Shown here one piece after another: positions 34,175 to 42,853 of a DNA stretch of 64,000 nt. The first letter of the stretch is position 1; each line of letters begins with the position of its first letter. The stretch spans positions 23,314 through 87,313 of the forward strand of contig CALTTH010000006.1 in the NCBI GenBank assembly GCA_943908365.1, read 5' to 3'. Under the pieces are notes generated by a model, which saw only the letters and a program-made list of their open reading frames with translations, searched no databases and had not been told where the DNA came from. The DNA comes from an uncultured Hyphomicrobiales bacterium. GTDB taxonomy: Bacteria > Pseudomonadota > Alphaproteobacteria > Rhizobiales > Rhizobiaceae. Made by a program: the position numbers and the translations under genes.

Positions 34175-34432
34175 ATGTCAGACCAGACATCACCTTCCCC
34201 GCAACCCGCCACATGGCGGATCGTCCTTGCCTTCATCCTCGATTTCTTCACGGCATTCTGGGTGCTGGGCTTCCTCGTCGCGTCGATCCTTGGCGGCCGC
34301 ACGGAAAACGGCTTCGAACTGAACGGCCTATCGGCCATCGTCTTCTTCGCCTCCATCGTCGCCTATTTTGTTGTGTTCAATAAATATCTCGGTGGCACGA
34401 TCTGGAAGCGTTTGCTGAAGGCGAAGCGGTGA
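34175..34432 (+). CDS. small RDD-family membrane protein
   Basis: An 85-residue protein with two hydrophobic segments (about residues 17-38 and 50-68) and the C-terminal FNKYLGGTIWKRLLKAKR, which matches the end of RDD domains (pattern GGT.(G/W)KRLL..R). It is a minimal RDD protein; the family is membrane-embedded, and some members are linked to ion transport, but this one has no assigned role. The ATG at 34175 follows GAAGGA; a TTG at 34160 would add five residues. Confidence 0.75.
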   Translation: MSDQTSPSPQPATWRIVLAFILDFFTAFWVLGFLVASILGGRTENGFELNGLSAIVFFASIVAYFVVFNKYLGGTIWKRLLKAKR

Positions 34433-34506
34433 GCGCATTTTCTCCTGTAAATCCTGTGCGCGCTTGATCATCGCATATCACCGAGCGGCGACTTTCACGG
34501 GAGTTA

Positions 34507-34914
34507 TCAGGGATGCATCTTTGCACCCTTGCAAATCTTGTCGACGATCTTCTTATCGGACCGCAACGCGAGACCAACGAGCTTGGCATTGTCCGGAATG
34601 AACCTGGCAAAGACCTCTCGATTCGCAGCATCATGACCCGTTGCGAACATCTCTTCGATGTAGGCTGACGCCGTGACATTTCGCTCCAGCGTCCGCCGGT
34701 GGATGGTTCTCAGTGTCTCTTGGTCAGCCGTCAGAACCACGATTGGCTGGATGGACATCGGATTGTAGACATTATCAGCGGCATCACGATATGCTTCGCC
34801 GATGATCGTGGGCGATTGAGCGACTATGCCGCTTGTCAGAAAAGCGGTGACGTTTAGCTTCTGCCACGTGGCAAGGTCATCGCGAATGATGATCGCGATT
34901 TTGGTGTCGAACAT
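34507..34914 (-). CDS. DUF2000 family protein
   Basis: A 135-residue cytoplasmic protein of the DUF2000 family (peptidyl-tRNA-hydrolase-II-like fold by family assignment, function unknown). Conserved stretches include KIAIIIRDDLATWQKLNVTAFL at the N-terminus (read in parts), PIVVLTADQETLRTIHRR in the middle and VGLALRSDKKIVDKICKGAK at the end. The start at 34914 is fixed by GGAGTATGAC upstream. Its start codon overlaps that of the divergent AraC-type gene by two bases; such head-to-head pairs usually reflect control of the enzyme-like gene by the regulator. Confidence 0.85.
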   Translation of the reverse strand: MFDTKIAIIIRDDLATWQKLNVTAFLTSGIVAQSPTIIGEAYRDAADNVYNPMSIQPIVVLTADQETLRTIHRRTLERNVTASAYIEEMFATGHDAANREVFARFIPDNAKLVGLALRSDKKIVDKICKGAKMHP

Positions 34915-35800
34915 GTCATACTCCTTTGAAGGTATCGAGGACATCGAGCAACTAGCGGTGCAGCGGGCGCTGGGTCTTGAACGTTCGTGCGTTGAATTTC
35001 AGCCCGGCGTGCGCGTGGTTGCGGAAAGTAGAGGGATTGAGCGGACCGAGGTGCGGTTCCACGGCAATGGGTTTACACCGCATCGACACGACACTTACGC
35101 ATTGGGACTGACCCTGCACGGCGTGCAAACCTTTCGCTATCGCGGCGTCGAGCGGTTCAGCATGCCCGGAAACGTCATCGTGCTGCATCCGGATGAGGTC
35201 CACGATGGGGCTGCTGGAACGGATGCAGGGCTGATCTATCGCATGGTCTATATGCCGCCCGAGTTGATTGGGGCCATCGATGGTTACTCTCGTTCCTTGC
35301 CATTCGTGCCGGATCCAGTTGTCGCCAATGCCGAGTTGTCTCGTACGCTTGCCTATATTCTGTCGGACCTTGATCACGAACCCGATGATCTTGCCAAGGA
35401 TGATGCAATCCAGCGGATCGAAACGATTCTCTCTCGTGAAGCAGGAGCACCGGGCAGACGGGTGACCAAGGTCGCGCAATCGGCTGTCTTGCGGGCGCGG
35501 GACTTTCTTCTCAGTCATAGTGATGAGCCGGTGCGATCCGCGGCGCTCGAGGACATCACAGGGCTGGACCGGTATGCCCTTGCAAGGCATTTCAGGCAGT
35601 TGCTTGGCACCAGCCCACACCGCTATCTCGTGATGCGTCGACTTGGCCGAGCAAAGCAATTGCTGTTGGCGGGCAGCAGTCTGGCGGGCGCGGCAGTCGA
35701 ATCAGGCTTTGCGGATCAAGCTCATCTTACGCGGCATTTTCGCGACGCCTTCGGGATTACGCCGGGCCGGTGGTTGGCATTGCAGGATCGCAAAGACTGA
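34913..35800 (+). CDS. AraC-family transcriptional regulator
   Basis: A regulator of about 295 residues with an N-terminal cupin (AraC_binding) domain (about 25-165: NGFTPHRHDTYALGLTLHGVQTF and the GNVIVLHPDEVHDG segment) and a C-terminal double HTH (about 190-290: ITGLDRYALARHFRQLLGTSPHRYL in parts, AAVESGFADQAHLTRHFRDAFGITPGRW in parts). The start is uncertain: an open frame continues upstream to 34826, and the ATG at 34913 lacks a clear ribosome site but begins at a position usual for the family; a GTG at 34958 is another option. It likely controls the divergent DUF2000 gene. Confidence 0.88.
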   Translation: MSYSFEGIEDIEQLAVQRALGLERSCVEFQPGVRVVAESRGIERTEVRFHGNGFTPHRHDTYALGLTLHGVQTFRYRGVERFSMPGNVIVLHPDEVHDGAAGTDAGLIYRMVYMPPELIGAIDGYSRSLPFVPDPVVANAELSRTLAYILSDLDHEPDDLAKDDAIQRIETILSREAGAPGRRVTKVAQSAVLRARDFLLSHSDEPVRSAALEDITGLDRYALARHFRQLLGTSPHRYLVMRRLGRAKQLLLAGSSLAGAAVESGFADQAHLTRHFRDAFGITPGRWLALQDRKD

Positions 35801-35912
35801 AAAGCGCTAACTCGCTTGCTCTGATGCGAGCGTCGAAAATACGGTCAACGGATGGTTAAGCAAATGCGGCTATTGTGATTCCAGTAGCGCGTTTGAAGGC
35901 TGTTTTCAGAGT

Positions 35913-36230
35913 ATGTGGACGAAGCATCATAAGAAAAGACGGTTTGGCCGTCTTGTTGTTCCAGCGATCACGGTCGCCTTTCTTTCCTATTTCGGTTATC
36001 ATTCCATTCATGGCGATTTCGGGCTGGAAGCCATGGAGCGCCTGGAGCGTCAGCGCATCGCCAGAACGGCTGAGCGAGACAAGATCGTCAAGACTCGCGT
36101 AGCGCTGGAGCGTCAGGTGGAGTTGATGAGCGATGGGTCGCTTGAGCGGGATATGATCGATGAGATTTCGCGTTATCAGTTGAACATGTCGAAACCGGAT
36201 GAAATCGTCATCATGAACGGATATATGTGA
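35913..36230 (+). CDS. FtsB/DivIC-family septum formation protein
   Basis: A 105-residue bitopic membrane protein of the septum formation initiator family, which in E. coli bridges FtsL and FtsQ in the divisome. A basic N-terminus (about 1-14) precedes one transmembrane segment (VVPAITVAFLSYFGYHSI), then a coiled-coil region (about 42-80) with heptad spacing (ERLERQRIARTAERDKIVKTR). The C-terminal LERDMIDEISRYQLNMSKPDEIVI contains the conserved block of the family. It lies upstream of pdhA, as in other Rhizobiales. The stop codon lies in a palindrome. Confidence 0.88.
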   Translation: MWTKHHKKRRFGRLVVPAITVAFLSYFGYHSIHGDFGLEAMERLERQRIARTAERDKIVKTRVALERQVELMSDGSLERDMIDEISRYQLNMSKPDEIVIMNGYM

Positions 36231-36262
36231 TTAACTGAATTTCAGTTAATCATGAAATTTAT
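36228..36262 (+). terminator. AT-rich palindrome at the ftsB stop codon
   Basis: A perfect 12-bp inverted repeat with a single central base (36228-36239 with 36241-36252, TGATTAACTGAA/TTCAGTTAATCA) begins with the ftsB stop codon and is followed by GAAATTTATTTTTAA. It is a probable terminator, or an operator for the downstream pdh operon. Confidence 0.55.
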
Positions 36263-36382
36263 TTTTAATAACAGTCGTTTACTTAGAATATGTGCCATGC
36301 GTTTATGGCATTGCTGTGGCGACCGTTCTTGCATATGTTACGCGCCGATCCAACCATTCTAATTCAACTCAGGGAGGGATGA

Positions 36383-37429
36383 ATGGCGCCGCGCAAAAAC
36401 GCGTCTGTATCCGGCCGCAAGACAACGGCAAAGACGCCTGCTAAGGAATTCACCGGCAAGAACGCCCCGGATTTCGGCAAGGACGAAGAACTCCACGCGT
36501 ATCGCGAGATGCTGCTCATCCGTCGCTTCGAAGAAAAGGCCGGCCAGCTTTATGGCATGGGTTTCATCGGCGGTTTCTGTCACCTCTACATCGGCCAGGA
36601 AGCCGTTGTCGTTGGTATGCAGATGTCGCAGAAGGAAGGCGATCAGGTCATCACCGCCTATCGTGACCACGGCCATATGCTGGCCGCCGGCATGAGCCCG
36701 CGCGGTGTTATGGCGGAACTGACCGGACGTCGCGGCGGCCTTTCCAAGGGTAAGGGCGGCTCGATGCATATGTTCTCCAAGGAGAAGCATTTTTACGGCG
36801 GCCACGGCATCGTCGGTGCGCAGGTTTCGCTCGGTACCGGTCTGGCCTTCGCCAACAAGTATCGTGGCAACGACAATGTGTCGGTGACCTACTTCGGTGA
36901 CGGTGCGGCCAACCAGGGTCAGGTCTATGAGAGCTTCAACATGGCTGCTCTCTGGAAACTGCCGATCATCTACATCGTCGAAAACAACCGTTACGCCATG
37001 GGCACCTCGACCAGCCGCGCCACGGCGCAGTCTAACTATTCGCTTCGCGGTTCCGGTTTCGGCATTCCCGGCGTTCAGGTGGACGGCATGGACGTTCGCG
37101 CCGTCAAGGCTGCTGCGGACGAAGCTCTCGAGCATTGCCGCTCCGGCAAGGGTCCGATCATTCTGGAAATGTTGACCTATCGCTATCGCGGTCACTCCAT
37201 GTCGGACCCGGCCAAGTATCGTTCCAAGGACGAAGTGCAGAAGATGCGCTCCGAGCATGACCCGATCGAGCAGGTCAAGGCGCGGCTCATGGAGCAGGGC
37301 TGGGCAAGCGAAGACGAGTTGAAGGCGATCGACAAGGATGTCCGTGACATCGTGGCCGACAGCGCCGACTTTGCCCAGAACGATCCAGAGCCGGATGTAT
37401 CCGAGCTTTACACCGACATTCTGCTCTGA
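36383..37429 (+). CDS. pdhA: pyruvate dehydrogenase E1 component, alpha subunit
   Basis: E1-alpha binds thiamine diphosphate and, with E1-beta, decarboxylates pyruvate and acetylates the lipoyl arm of E2. The 348-residue protein shows MLLIRRFEEKAGQLYGMGFIGGF near residue 50 (in parts), the TPP-binding GDGAANQGQVYESFNMA..ENNRYAMGT region near residues 172-210 and the phosphorylation-loop-like RYRGHSMSDPAKYR near residue 268. An Ala/Lys/Thr-rich N-terminal extension of about 25 residues precedes the domain. A GGGAGGG ribosome site lies ahead of the ATG. First gene of the pdhABC-lpdA group. Confidence 0.97.
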   Translation: MAPRKNASVSGRKTTAKTPAKEFTGKNAPDFGKDEELHAYREMLLIRRFEEKAGQLYGMGFIGGFCHLYIGQEAVVVGMQMSQKEGDQVITAYRDHGHMLAAGMSPRGVMAELTGRRGGLSKGKGGSMHMFSKEKHFYGGHGIVGAQVSLGTGLAFANKYRGNDNVSVTYFGDGAANQGQVYESFNMAALWKLPIIYIVENNRYAMGTSTSRATAQSNYSLRGSGFGIPGVQVDGMDVRAVKAAADEALEHCRSGKGPIILEMLTYRYRGHSMSDPAKYRSKDEVQKMRSEHDPIEQVKARLMEQGWASEDELKAIDKDVRDIVADSADFAQNDPEPDVSELYTDILL

Positions 37430-37446
37430 TCGGGAAAGGGAAAACA

Positions 37447-38874
37447 ATGCCAGTAGAAATTCTTATGCCCGCCCTTTCCCCCACCATGGAGGAAGGCACG
37501 CTTTCCAAGTGGTTGAAGAAAGAGGGTGACAAGGTCACCTCCGGCGACGTGATCGCGGAAATCGAAACCGACAAGGCGACGATGGAAGTTGAAGCCGTGG
37601 ACGAGGGCGTCATCGGCAAGATCCTGATCGATGCCGGTACCGAAAACGTCAAGGTGAACACGGCAATTGCCGTTCTCCTTCAGGAAGGTGAAAGCGCAGA
37701 CGACCTGTCATCTTCTGCCGCACCGAAAAAGGAAGAGCCGAAGGCAGAAGCCGCAGGCTCCGGTTCTGACGCCGCCGGCGGCAAGGCCCGCGAAGCCAGC
37801 GACGAGCCTTCCGCTGCCAAGGAGGCCGCAAAGGCACCTGCAGCACCGAAGATCGAGGTTGCTGCCGATCCGGAAATTCCGGAGGGCACCGAATTTGTCA
37901 GCCAGACCGTGCGCGAAGCTTTGCGCGATGCCATGGCCGAGGAAATGCGCTCTGACGAAAACGTCTTCGTCATGGGCGAAGAAGTTGCCGAGTACCAGGG
38001 CGCCTACAAGATCACCCAGGGTCTCCTGCAGGAATTCGGCGCCAAGCGCGTCATCGATACGCCGATCACCGAACACGGCTTTGCCGGTATCGGCGTCGGT
38101 GCTGCCATGACCGGCCTGAAGCCGATCGTCGAATTCATGACGTTCAACTTCGCCATGCAGGCCATCGACCAGATCGTCAACTCTGCTGCCAAGACGCTCT
38201 ACATGTCTGGCGGTCAGATGGGCGCGCCGATGGTGTTCCGTGGTCCGTCGGGTGCTGCTGCCCGCGTGGCTGCTCAGCACTCGCAGTGCTATGCCGCATG
38301 GTACAGCCACATCCCAGGACTCAAGGTCGTCATGCCTTACACGGCAGCCGACGCGAAGGGCCTTTTGAAGGCGGCGATCCGTGATCCGAACCCGGTCATC
38401 TTCCTCGAAAACGAAATCCTGTACGGTCAGAGCTTCGACGTGCCGAAGCTGGATGATTTCGTCCTGCCGATCGGCAAGGCGCGCATTCATCGCAAGGGCA
38501 AGGACGCGACCATCGTTTCCTTCGGTATCGGCATGACCTATGCGGTCAAGGCTGTCGCCGAACTGGAAAAGGAGGGCATCGATGTCGAGCTGATCGACCT
38601 TCGTACCATCCGCCCGATGGATCTTCCGACGGTGATCGAATCGGTCAAGAAGACCGGTCGTCTGGTGACTGTCGAAGAAGGCTTCCCGCAGTCATCGGTC
38701 GGTGACTTCATCTCCAACCAGGTTCAGCGCGCTGCCTTCGATTATCTCGATGCACCGATCCTGACGATTGCCGGTAAGGACGTTCCGATGCCTTACGCTG
38801 CAAACCTGGAGAAGCTGGCTTTGCCGAATGTCGACGAAGTCATCCAGGCTGTCAAAGCCGTCTGCTACAAGTAA
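37447..38874 (+). CDS. pdhB: pyruvate dehydrogenase E1 beta subunit with N-terminal lipoyl domain
   Basis: The 475-residue subunit is about 140 residues longer than a standard E1-beta because it begins with a biotinyl/lipoyl domain (residues 1-80) whose lipoylation lysine is in ETDKATMEVE near residue 43. An Ala/Lys/Glu-rich linker (about 85-140) leads to the transketolase-like E1-beta domain (about 145-475) with the MGEEVAEYQGAYKITQGLL region (in parts), GRIHRKGKDATIVSFG-like start of the C-domain, and VEEGFPQSSVGDF. A lipoyl domain on E1-beta is a known alphaproteobacterial trait. The lipoyl domain is highly similar to that of PdhC. Confidence 0.96.
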   Translation: MPVEILMPALSPTMEEGTLSKWLKKEGDKVTSGDVIAEIETDKATMEVEAVDEGVIGKILIDAGTENVKVNTAIAVLLQEGESADDLSSSAAPKKEEPKAEAAGSGSDAAGGKAREASDEPSAAKEAAKAPAAPKIEVAADPEIPEGTEFVSQTVREALRDAMAEEMRSDENVFVMGEEVAEYQGAYKITQGLLQEFGAKRVIDTPITEHGFAGIGVGAAMTGLKPIVEFMTFNFAMQAIDQIVNSAAKTLYMSGGQMGAPMVFRGPSGAAARVAAQHSQCYAAWYSHIPGLKVVMPYTAADAKGLLKAAIRDPNPVIFLENEILYGQSFDVPKLDDFVLPIGKARIHRKGKDATIVSFGIGMTYAVKAVAELEKEGIDVELIDLRTIRPMDLPTVIESVKKTGRLVTVEEGFPQSSVGDFISNQVQRAAFDYLDAPILTIAGKDVPMPYAANLEKLALPNVDEVIQAVKAVCYK

Positions 38875-38889
38875 GGGGAGGGCGTTTCG

Positions 38890-40284
38890 ATGCCTATCAA
38901 CATCACCATGCCTGCCCTTTCCCCGACGATGGAAGAGGGCAATCTGGCCAAGTGGCTGGTCAAGGAAGGCGACAAGGTTGCTCCCGGCGACGTGATTGCC
39001 GAAATAGAAACCGACAAGGCGACCATGGAAGTGGAAGCCGTGGACGAGGGCACGGTCGCCAAGATCGTGGTTCCGGCGGGCACGGAAGCGGTCAAGGTCA
39101 ACGCTTTGATCGCCATCCTGGCAGGCGAAGGCGAAGACGTGGCTGAAGCGGCAAAGGGCGGCTCTGCCGCTCCTGCCAAATCAGAGGCGAAGGCTGAAGC
39201 GCCCAAGCAGGAAGCCAAGGCCGAGACGCAGAAGGAAGAGACGTCTAACGCTGCTCCTAAGGCTGACAAGCCGGTTGCAGATCAGGCTGCTGCGCCGTCC
39301 ACACCCGCACCTGTTTCCAAGTCCGGCGAGCGTCTCTTCGCTTCGCCATTGGCACGCCGCATGGCTAAGGATGCCGGTCTTGATCTTTCCGCTGTGTCCG
39401 GCTCCGGCCCGCATGGCCGTATCGTCAAGTCTGACGTCGAAAAGGCTGTTGCTTCCGGTGGCACGAAGGCGGCACCGGCTGCTGCACAGGCCCCCGTGTC
39501 GTCCGGTGCTGCTGCTCCGGCACCTGCCAAGGGTCCGTCGGACGAGAGCGTTCTCAAGCTGTTTGCCGAAGGCTCCTACGAGCTTCTGCCGCATGATGGC
39601 ATGCGCAAGACCATTGCCTCGCGCCTGACAGAGTCGACCCAGACGGTTCCGTCCTACACGGTCTCGATGGAATGCGAGCTCGATGCGATGTTGAAGCTTC
39701 GTGCCGAGATCAATGCGTCTGCACCGGTGAAGAAGACCGAGAAGGGCGAGGTTCCGGCCTTCAAGCTCTCCGTCAACGACTTCATCATCAAGGCTATGGC
39801 GCTTGCGCTGCGTGACGTGCCGATGGCGAATGCCTCCTGGACGTCGACTGCTCGCGTTCTTCACAAGCATGCCGATGTTGGCGTGGCTGTGTCGATCCCG
39901 GATGGCCTGATCACGCCGATCGTCCGCAAGGCCGAGGAGAAGTCGCTTTCGGCTATCTCTAACGAGGTTAAGGATCTTGCCAAGCGTGCGCGTGACAAGA
40001 AGCTGAAGCCGGAAGAATACCAGGGCGGCACGACATCGGTGTCGAACCTTGGCATGTTCGGCGTTTCGTCCTTCACGTCTATCGTCAACCTGCCGCAGGC
40101 GTCGATCGTCTCGATCGGCGCTGGCGTCGAGAAGCCGGTCGTTCGCGGCGGCAAGATCGAAGTTGGCACGGTGATGACGGCGACCTTCGCCTTCGATCAC
40201 CGCGTCATCGATGGTGCGCTGGGCGCGGAGCTTGCTTCCGCCTTCAAGCGCTACATCGAAAGCCCGATGTCGATGCTGGTCTGA
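38890..40284 (+). CDS. pdhC: dihydrolipoamide acetyltransferase (E2) of pyruvate dehydrogenase
   Basis: E2 transfers the acetyl group to CoA and forms the core of the complex. The 464-residue protein has one lipoyl domain (about 1-80, lysine in ETDKATMEVE), an Ala/Pro/Lys-rich hinge, a peripheral-subunit-binding domain (about 142-180: FASPLARRMAKDAGLDLSAV and GRIVKSDVEKAV) and the catalytic domain (about 235-464) with the active-site DHRVIDGALGAELASAF. Length fits a single-lipoyl E2. It starts 16 bases after pdhB. Confidence 0.97.
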   Translation: MPINITMPALSPTMEEGNLAKWLVKEGDKVAPGDVIAEIETDKATMEVEAVDEGTVAKIVVPAGTEAVKVNALIAILAGEGEDVAEAAKGGSAAPAKSEAKAEAPKQEAKAETQKEETSNAAPKADKPVADQAAAPSTPAPVSKSGERLFASPLARRMAKDAGLDLSAVSGSGPHGRIVKSDVEKAVASGGTKAAPAAAQAPVSSGAAAPAPAKGPSDESVLKLFAEGSYELLPHDGMRKTIASRLTESTQTVPSYTVSMECELDAMLKLRAEINASAPVKKTEKGEVPAFKLSVNDFIIKAMALALRDVPMANASWTSTARVLHKHADVGVAVSIPDGLITPIVRKAEEKSLSAISNEVKDLAKRARDKKLKPEEYQGGTTSVSNLGMFGVSSFTSIVNLPQASIVSIGAGVEKPVVRGGKIEVGTVMTATFAFDHRVIDGALGAELASAFKRYIESPMSMLV

Positions 40285-40294
40285 TAAAATGGTC

Positions 40295-40332
40295 GAGCCG
40301 GATGCTGTCATCAGCCTTCGGCTCTTCTCCTT
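40295..40332 (+). other. hairpin with U-rich tail between pdhC and the SGNH hydrolase gene
   Basis: An 8-bp stem with one G-T pair (40295-40302 with 40317-40324) has a 14-base loop and is followed by TTCTCCTTCT. It lies in the 60-base gap inside the pdh operon and could be a weak terminator or attenuator that lowers expression of the downstream genes. Confidence 0.5.
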
Positions 40333-40344
40333 CTGGAGGCGGAT

Positions 40345-40992
40345 GTGACGAAGACCGTTCTTTGCTATGGCGACAGCCTGACATGGGGATATGACGCCGA
40401 AAATCTCGGGCGTCACGCGTTTGACGATCGCTGGCCGAGCGTGCTGCAGAAGGCGCTGGGCAGTGAGGTCAATGTCATTGCCGAGGGGTTGAACGGACGC
40501 ACCACCGCCTATGATGATCATCTGGCGGATTGCGACCGCAATGGTGCAACGCTGCTTCCGACGATCCTTCACAGCCACGCGCCGCTTGATCTCGTCATCA
40601 TCATGCTCGGCACCAATGATCTGAAGCGTGGCATCGGTGCTGGTTCTGCAGTTGGGGCGGTCAAGGGTGTGGAACGGCTGGTCAGTCTTATCCGGCATCA
40701 TGCGTGGTCTTTTGAGGATCATGACGAACCGGAAATCCTGATCGTTTCACCGCCGCATATTTGCGAAACGGCAAACGACATGTTCGCCGCTATGTATGCG
40801 GGTGCTATCGAGCAGTCGAAGATGATGGGGTCGCTCTATCGCGATCTGGCGGATGACAAGGGCTGCGCCTTCTTCGATGCGGCCTCCGTTGCGGTGACGA
40901 CACCGCTTGATGGCGTTCATCTGGACGCAGAAAACACGCGTGCGCTGGGACGTGGGCTGGAGCCCGTGGTGCGCATGCTGCTTGGAATTTGA
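40345..40992 (+). CDS. SGNH/GDSL hydrolase (arylesterase-like)
   Basis: A 215-residue esterase-type protein. The four blocks of the SGNH family are visible: the nucleophile in CYGDSLTWGYD near residue 9, the glycine in IAEGLNGRTT, GTNDLKRG near residue 93 and the DGVHLDAENTR block with the catalytic Asp and His near residue 192. No signal peptide is seen, so it should be cytoplasmic. The start is a GTG with TGGAGG at the right distance; an overlapping ATG is out of frame. It sits between pdhC and lpdA with no clear metabolic link to pyruvate dehydrogenase; similar placement is known in rhizobia from memory. Confidence 0.9.
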   Translation: MTKTVLCYGDSLTWGYDAENLGRHAFDDRWPSVLQKALGSEVNVIAEGLNGRTTAYDDHLADCDRNGATLLPTILHSHAPLDLVIIMLGTNDLKRGIGAGSAVGAVKGVERLVSLIRHHAWSFEDHDEPEILIVSPPHICETANDMFAAMYAGAIEQSKMMGSLYRDLADDKGCAFFDAASVAVTTPLDGVHLDAENTRALGRGLEPVVRMLLGI

Positions 40993-41055
40993 TGTGAATT
41001 CGATTGACGCAGCGGCGCAAAAGTCGCCGTCAAAAAGATAAAGGCAGGATATAGA

Positions 41056-42501
41056 ATGGCTCAATCCTACGACGTTATCGTCATTGGCTCCGGTCCAGGT
41101 GGTTATATTGCCGCCATTCGCGCAGCCCAGCTGGGCATGAAGGTTGCCGTCGTCGAGCGTGAACATCTCGCCGGCATCTGCTCCAACTGGGGCTGCATTC
41201 CGACCAAGGCGTTGCTGCGTACGGCCGATGTGATGCACACGGCCACCCATGCAAAGGATTACGGCCTGACGCTGGAAGGCTCAATCAAGCCAGACGTCAA
41301 GGCGATCGTCGCGCGCTCTCGCGGCATCGCTGCCCGCATGAATAATGGCGTCGGCTTCCTGTTCAAGAAGAACAAGGTCGATATCATCTGGGGCGAAGCC
41401 AAGATCACCAAGCCGGGTGAGATCGTCGTCGGCAAGTCGACCAAGCCTGTGGTTCAGCCGCAGGGTCCCGTGCCGAAGAACACGCTGGGCGAGGGGACTT
41501 ACACCGCCAAGCATATCATCGTGGCCACCGGTGCTCGTCCGCGCGCGCTGCCCGGCATCGAGCCGGATGGCAAGCTGATCTGGACCTATTTCGAGGCAAT
41601 GAAGCCGGAAGAGCTGCCGAAGTCGCTGCTGGTCATGGGTTCGGGTGCGATTGGTATCGAGTTCGCCAGCTTCTATCGCACCATGGGCGTCGAGGTTACC
41701 GTTGTAGAAATCATGAGCCAGGTGATGCCGGTCGAGGATGCGGAAATTTCCGCCTTCGCGAAAAAGCAGCTTGAAAAGCAGGGCATCAAGATCCACCTCG
41801 AGGCAAAGGTAGCGAAGGTCGAAAAGGGTGCAAACTCGATTACGGCGACCGTCGAGATGAAAGACGGCTCATCGCAGAAGATCACAGCGGATCGGATGAT
41901 TTCCGCCGTTGGCGTCCAGGCAAATATCGAGAATATCGGCCTTGAGGCAGCCGGCGTTAAGACCGAGCGCGGCTTCATCGTCATCGATGGCTATGGCAAG
42001 ACCAATGTTCCTGGCATCTACGCCATTGGTGATGTTGCCGGAGGTCCGCTTCTCGCACACAAGGCCGAGCACGAAGCCGTCATCTGTGTTGAGAAGATTG
42101 CCGGGGTTCCGAATGTTCACCCCATGGACAAGAGCAAGATCCCTGGCTGCACCTATTGCAATCCGCAGGTCGCATCCGTCGGTCTGACGGAAGCCAAGGC
42201 GAAAGAGCAGGGTCGTGAGATCCGCGTGGGTCGCTTCTCCTTTGCTGCCAATGGCAAGGCCGTGGCGCTCGGTGAGGATCAGGGCATGGTCAAGACCATC
42301 TTCGACAAGAAGACGGGCGAACTGATCGGTGCGCATATGGTCGGCGCGGAAGTGACCGAGCTCATTCAGGGCTTCGTCGTCGCCATGAACCTCGAGACGA
42401 CCGAAGAAGAACTGATGCACACCATCTTCCCGCATCCGACCCTGTCTGAGTCGATGAAGGAGAGCGTTCTGGACGCTTATGGACGTGTCCTGAATGCTTG
42501 A
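41056..42501 (+). CDS. lpdA: dihydrolipoamide dehydrogenase (E3)
   Basis: E3 reoxidises the dihydrolipoyl arm using FAD and NAD+. The 481-residue flavoprotein has the N-terminal dinucleotide motif GSGPGGYIAAIRAAQ near residue 13, the redox-active disulfide CSNWGC near residue 43, a second nucleotide fold at MGSGAIGIEFASFY near residue 195, GIYAIGDVAGGPLLAHKA near residue 318 and the C-terminal active-site HPHPTLSE-like segment (read here as FPHPTLSES). Downstream of the E1/E2 genes, it is the complex-specific E3. Confidence 0.97.
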   Translation: MAQSYDVIVIGSGPGGYIAAIRAAQLGMKVAVVEREHLAGICSNWGCIPTKALLRTADVMHTATHAKDYGLTLEGSIKPDVKAIVARSRGIAARMNNGVGFLFKKNKVDIIWGEAKITKPGEIVVGKSTKPVVQPQGPVPKNTLGEGTYTAKHIIVATGARPRALPGIEPDGKLIWTYFEAMKPEELPKSLLVMGSGAIGIEFASFYRTMGVEVTVVEIMSQVMPVEDAEISAFAKKQLEKQGIKIHLEAKVAKVEKGANSITATVEMKDGSSQKITADRMISAVGVQANIENIGLEAAGVKTERGFIVIDGYGKTNVPGIYAIGDVAGGPLLAHKAEHEAVICVEKIAGVPNVHPMDKSKIPGCTYCNPQVASVGLTEAKAKEQGREIRVGRFSFAANGKAVALGEDQGMVKTIFDKKTGELIGAHMVGAEVTELIQGFVVAMNLETTEEELMHTIFPHPTLSESMKESVLDAYGRVLNA

Positions 42502-42556
42502 TAATTGGCTTGATCGCTCCCACTCTTGAAGGGAGTGACGTCAAAGGAGAGCCAGC

Positions 42557-42811
42557 ATGTCGATTGCAACAGAAGCCTGGATTGTTTTTCTGCTGATCGG
42601 TCTGGTGGCCGGTTTCCTCGCCAGCCTCATCGTGGGCGGCGGCGGGTTGATCGGATGCCTTCTGAGCGGTGTGATCGGCGCGTTTGTCGGTGGGTATCTG
42701 TTCAATGCTCTCGGCATTTCGCTTGGTATTGAAAATGCGCTGGTGGTGCAGATCATCCATGCGACGGTGGGTGCCATCATCGTGACGCTGATTGCCAGGT
42801 TGATCGCTTAG
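42557..42811 (+). CDS. GlsB/YeaQ/YmgE-type membrane protein
   Basis: An 84-residue protein with three hydrophobic segments and a glycine-rich centre (VGGGGLIGCLLSGVIGAFVGGYLF), typical of transglycosylase-associated/GlsB/YeaQ proteins, which are linked to stress responses without defined activity. A GGAG site precedes the ATG. It follows lpdA by 55 bases and precedes a second protein of the same type, so both are probably co-transcribed with the pdh genes or with lipA. Confidence 0.82.
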   Translation: MSIATEAWIVFLLIGLVAGFLASLIVGGGGLIGCLLSGVIGAFVGGYLFNALGISLGIENALVVQIIHATVGAIIVTLIARLIA

Positions 42812-42853
42812 CCAACATCAGGTGAAGCGGCGGGTTAAAGAAAGGGATCATGG

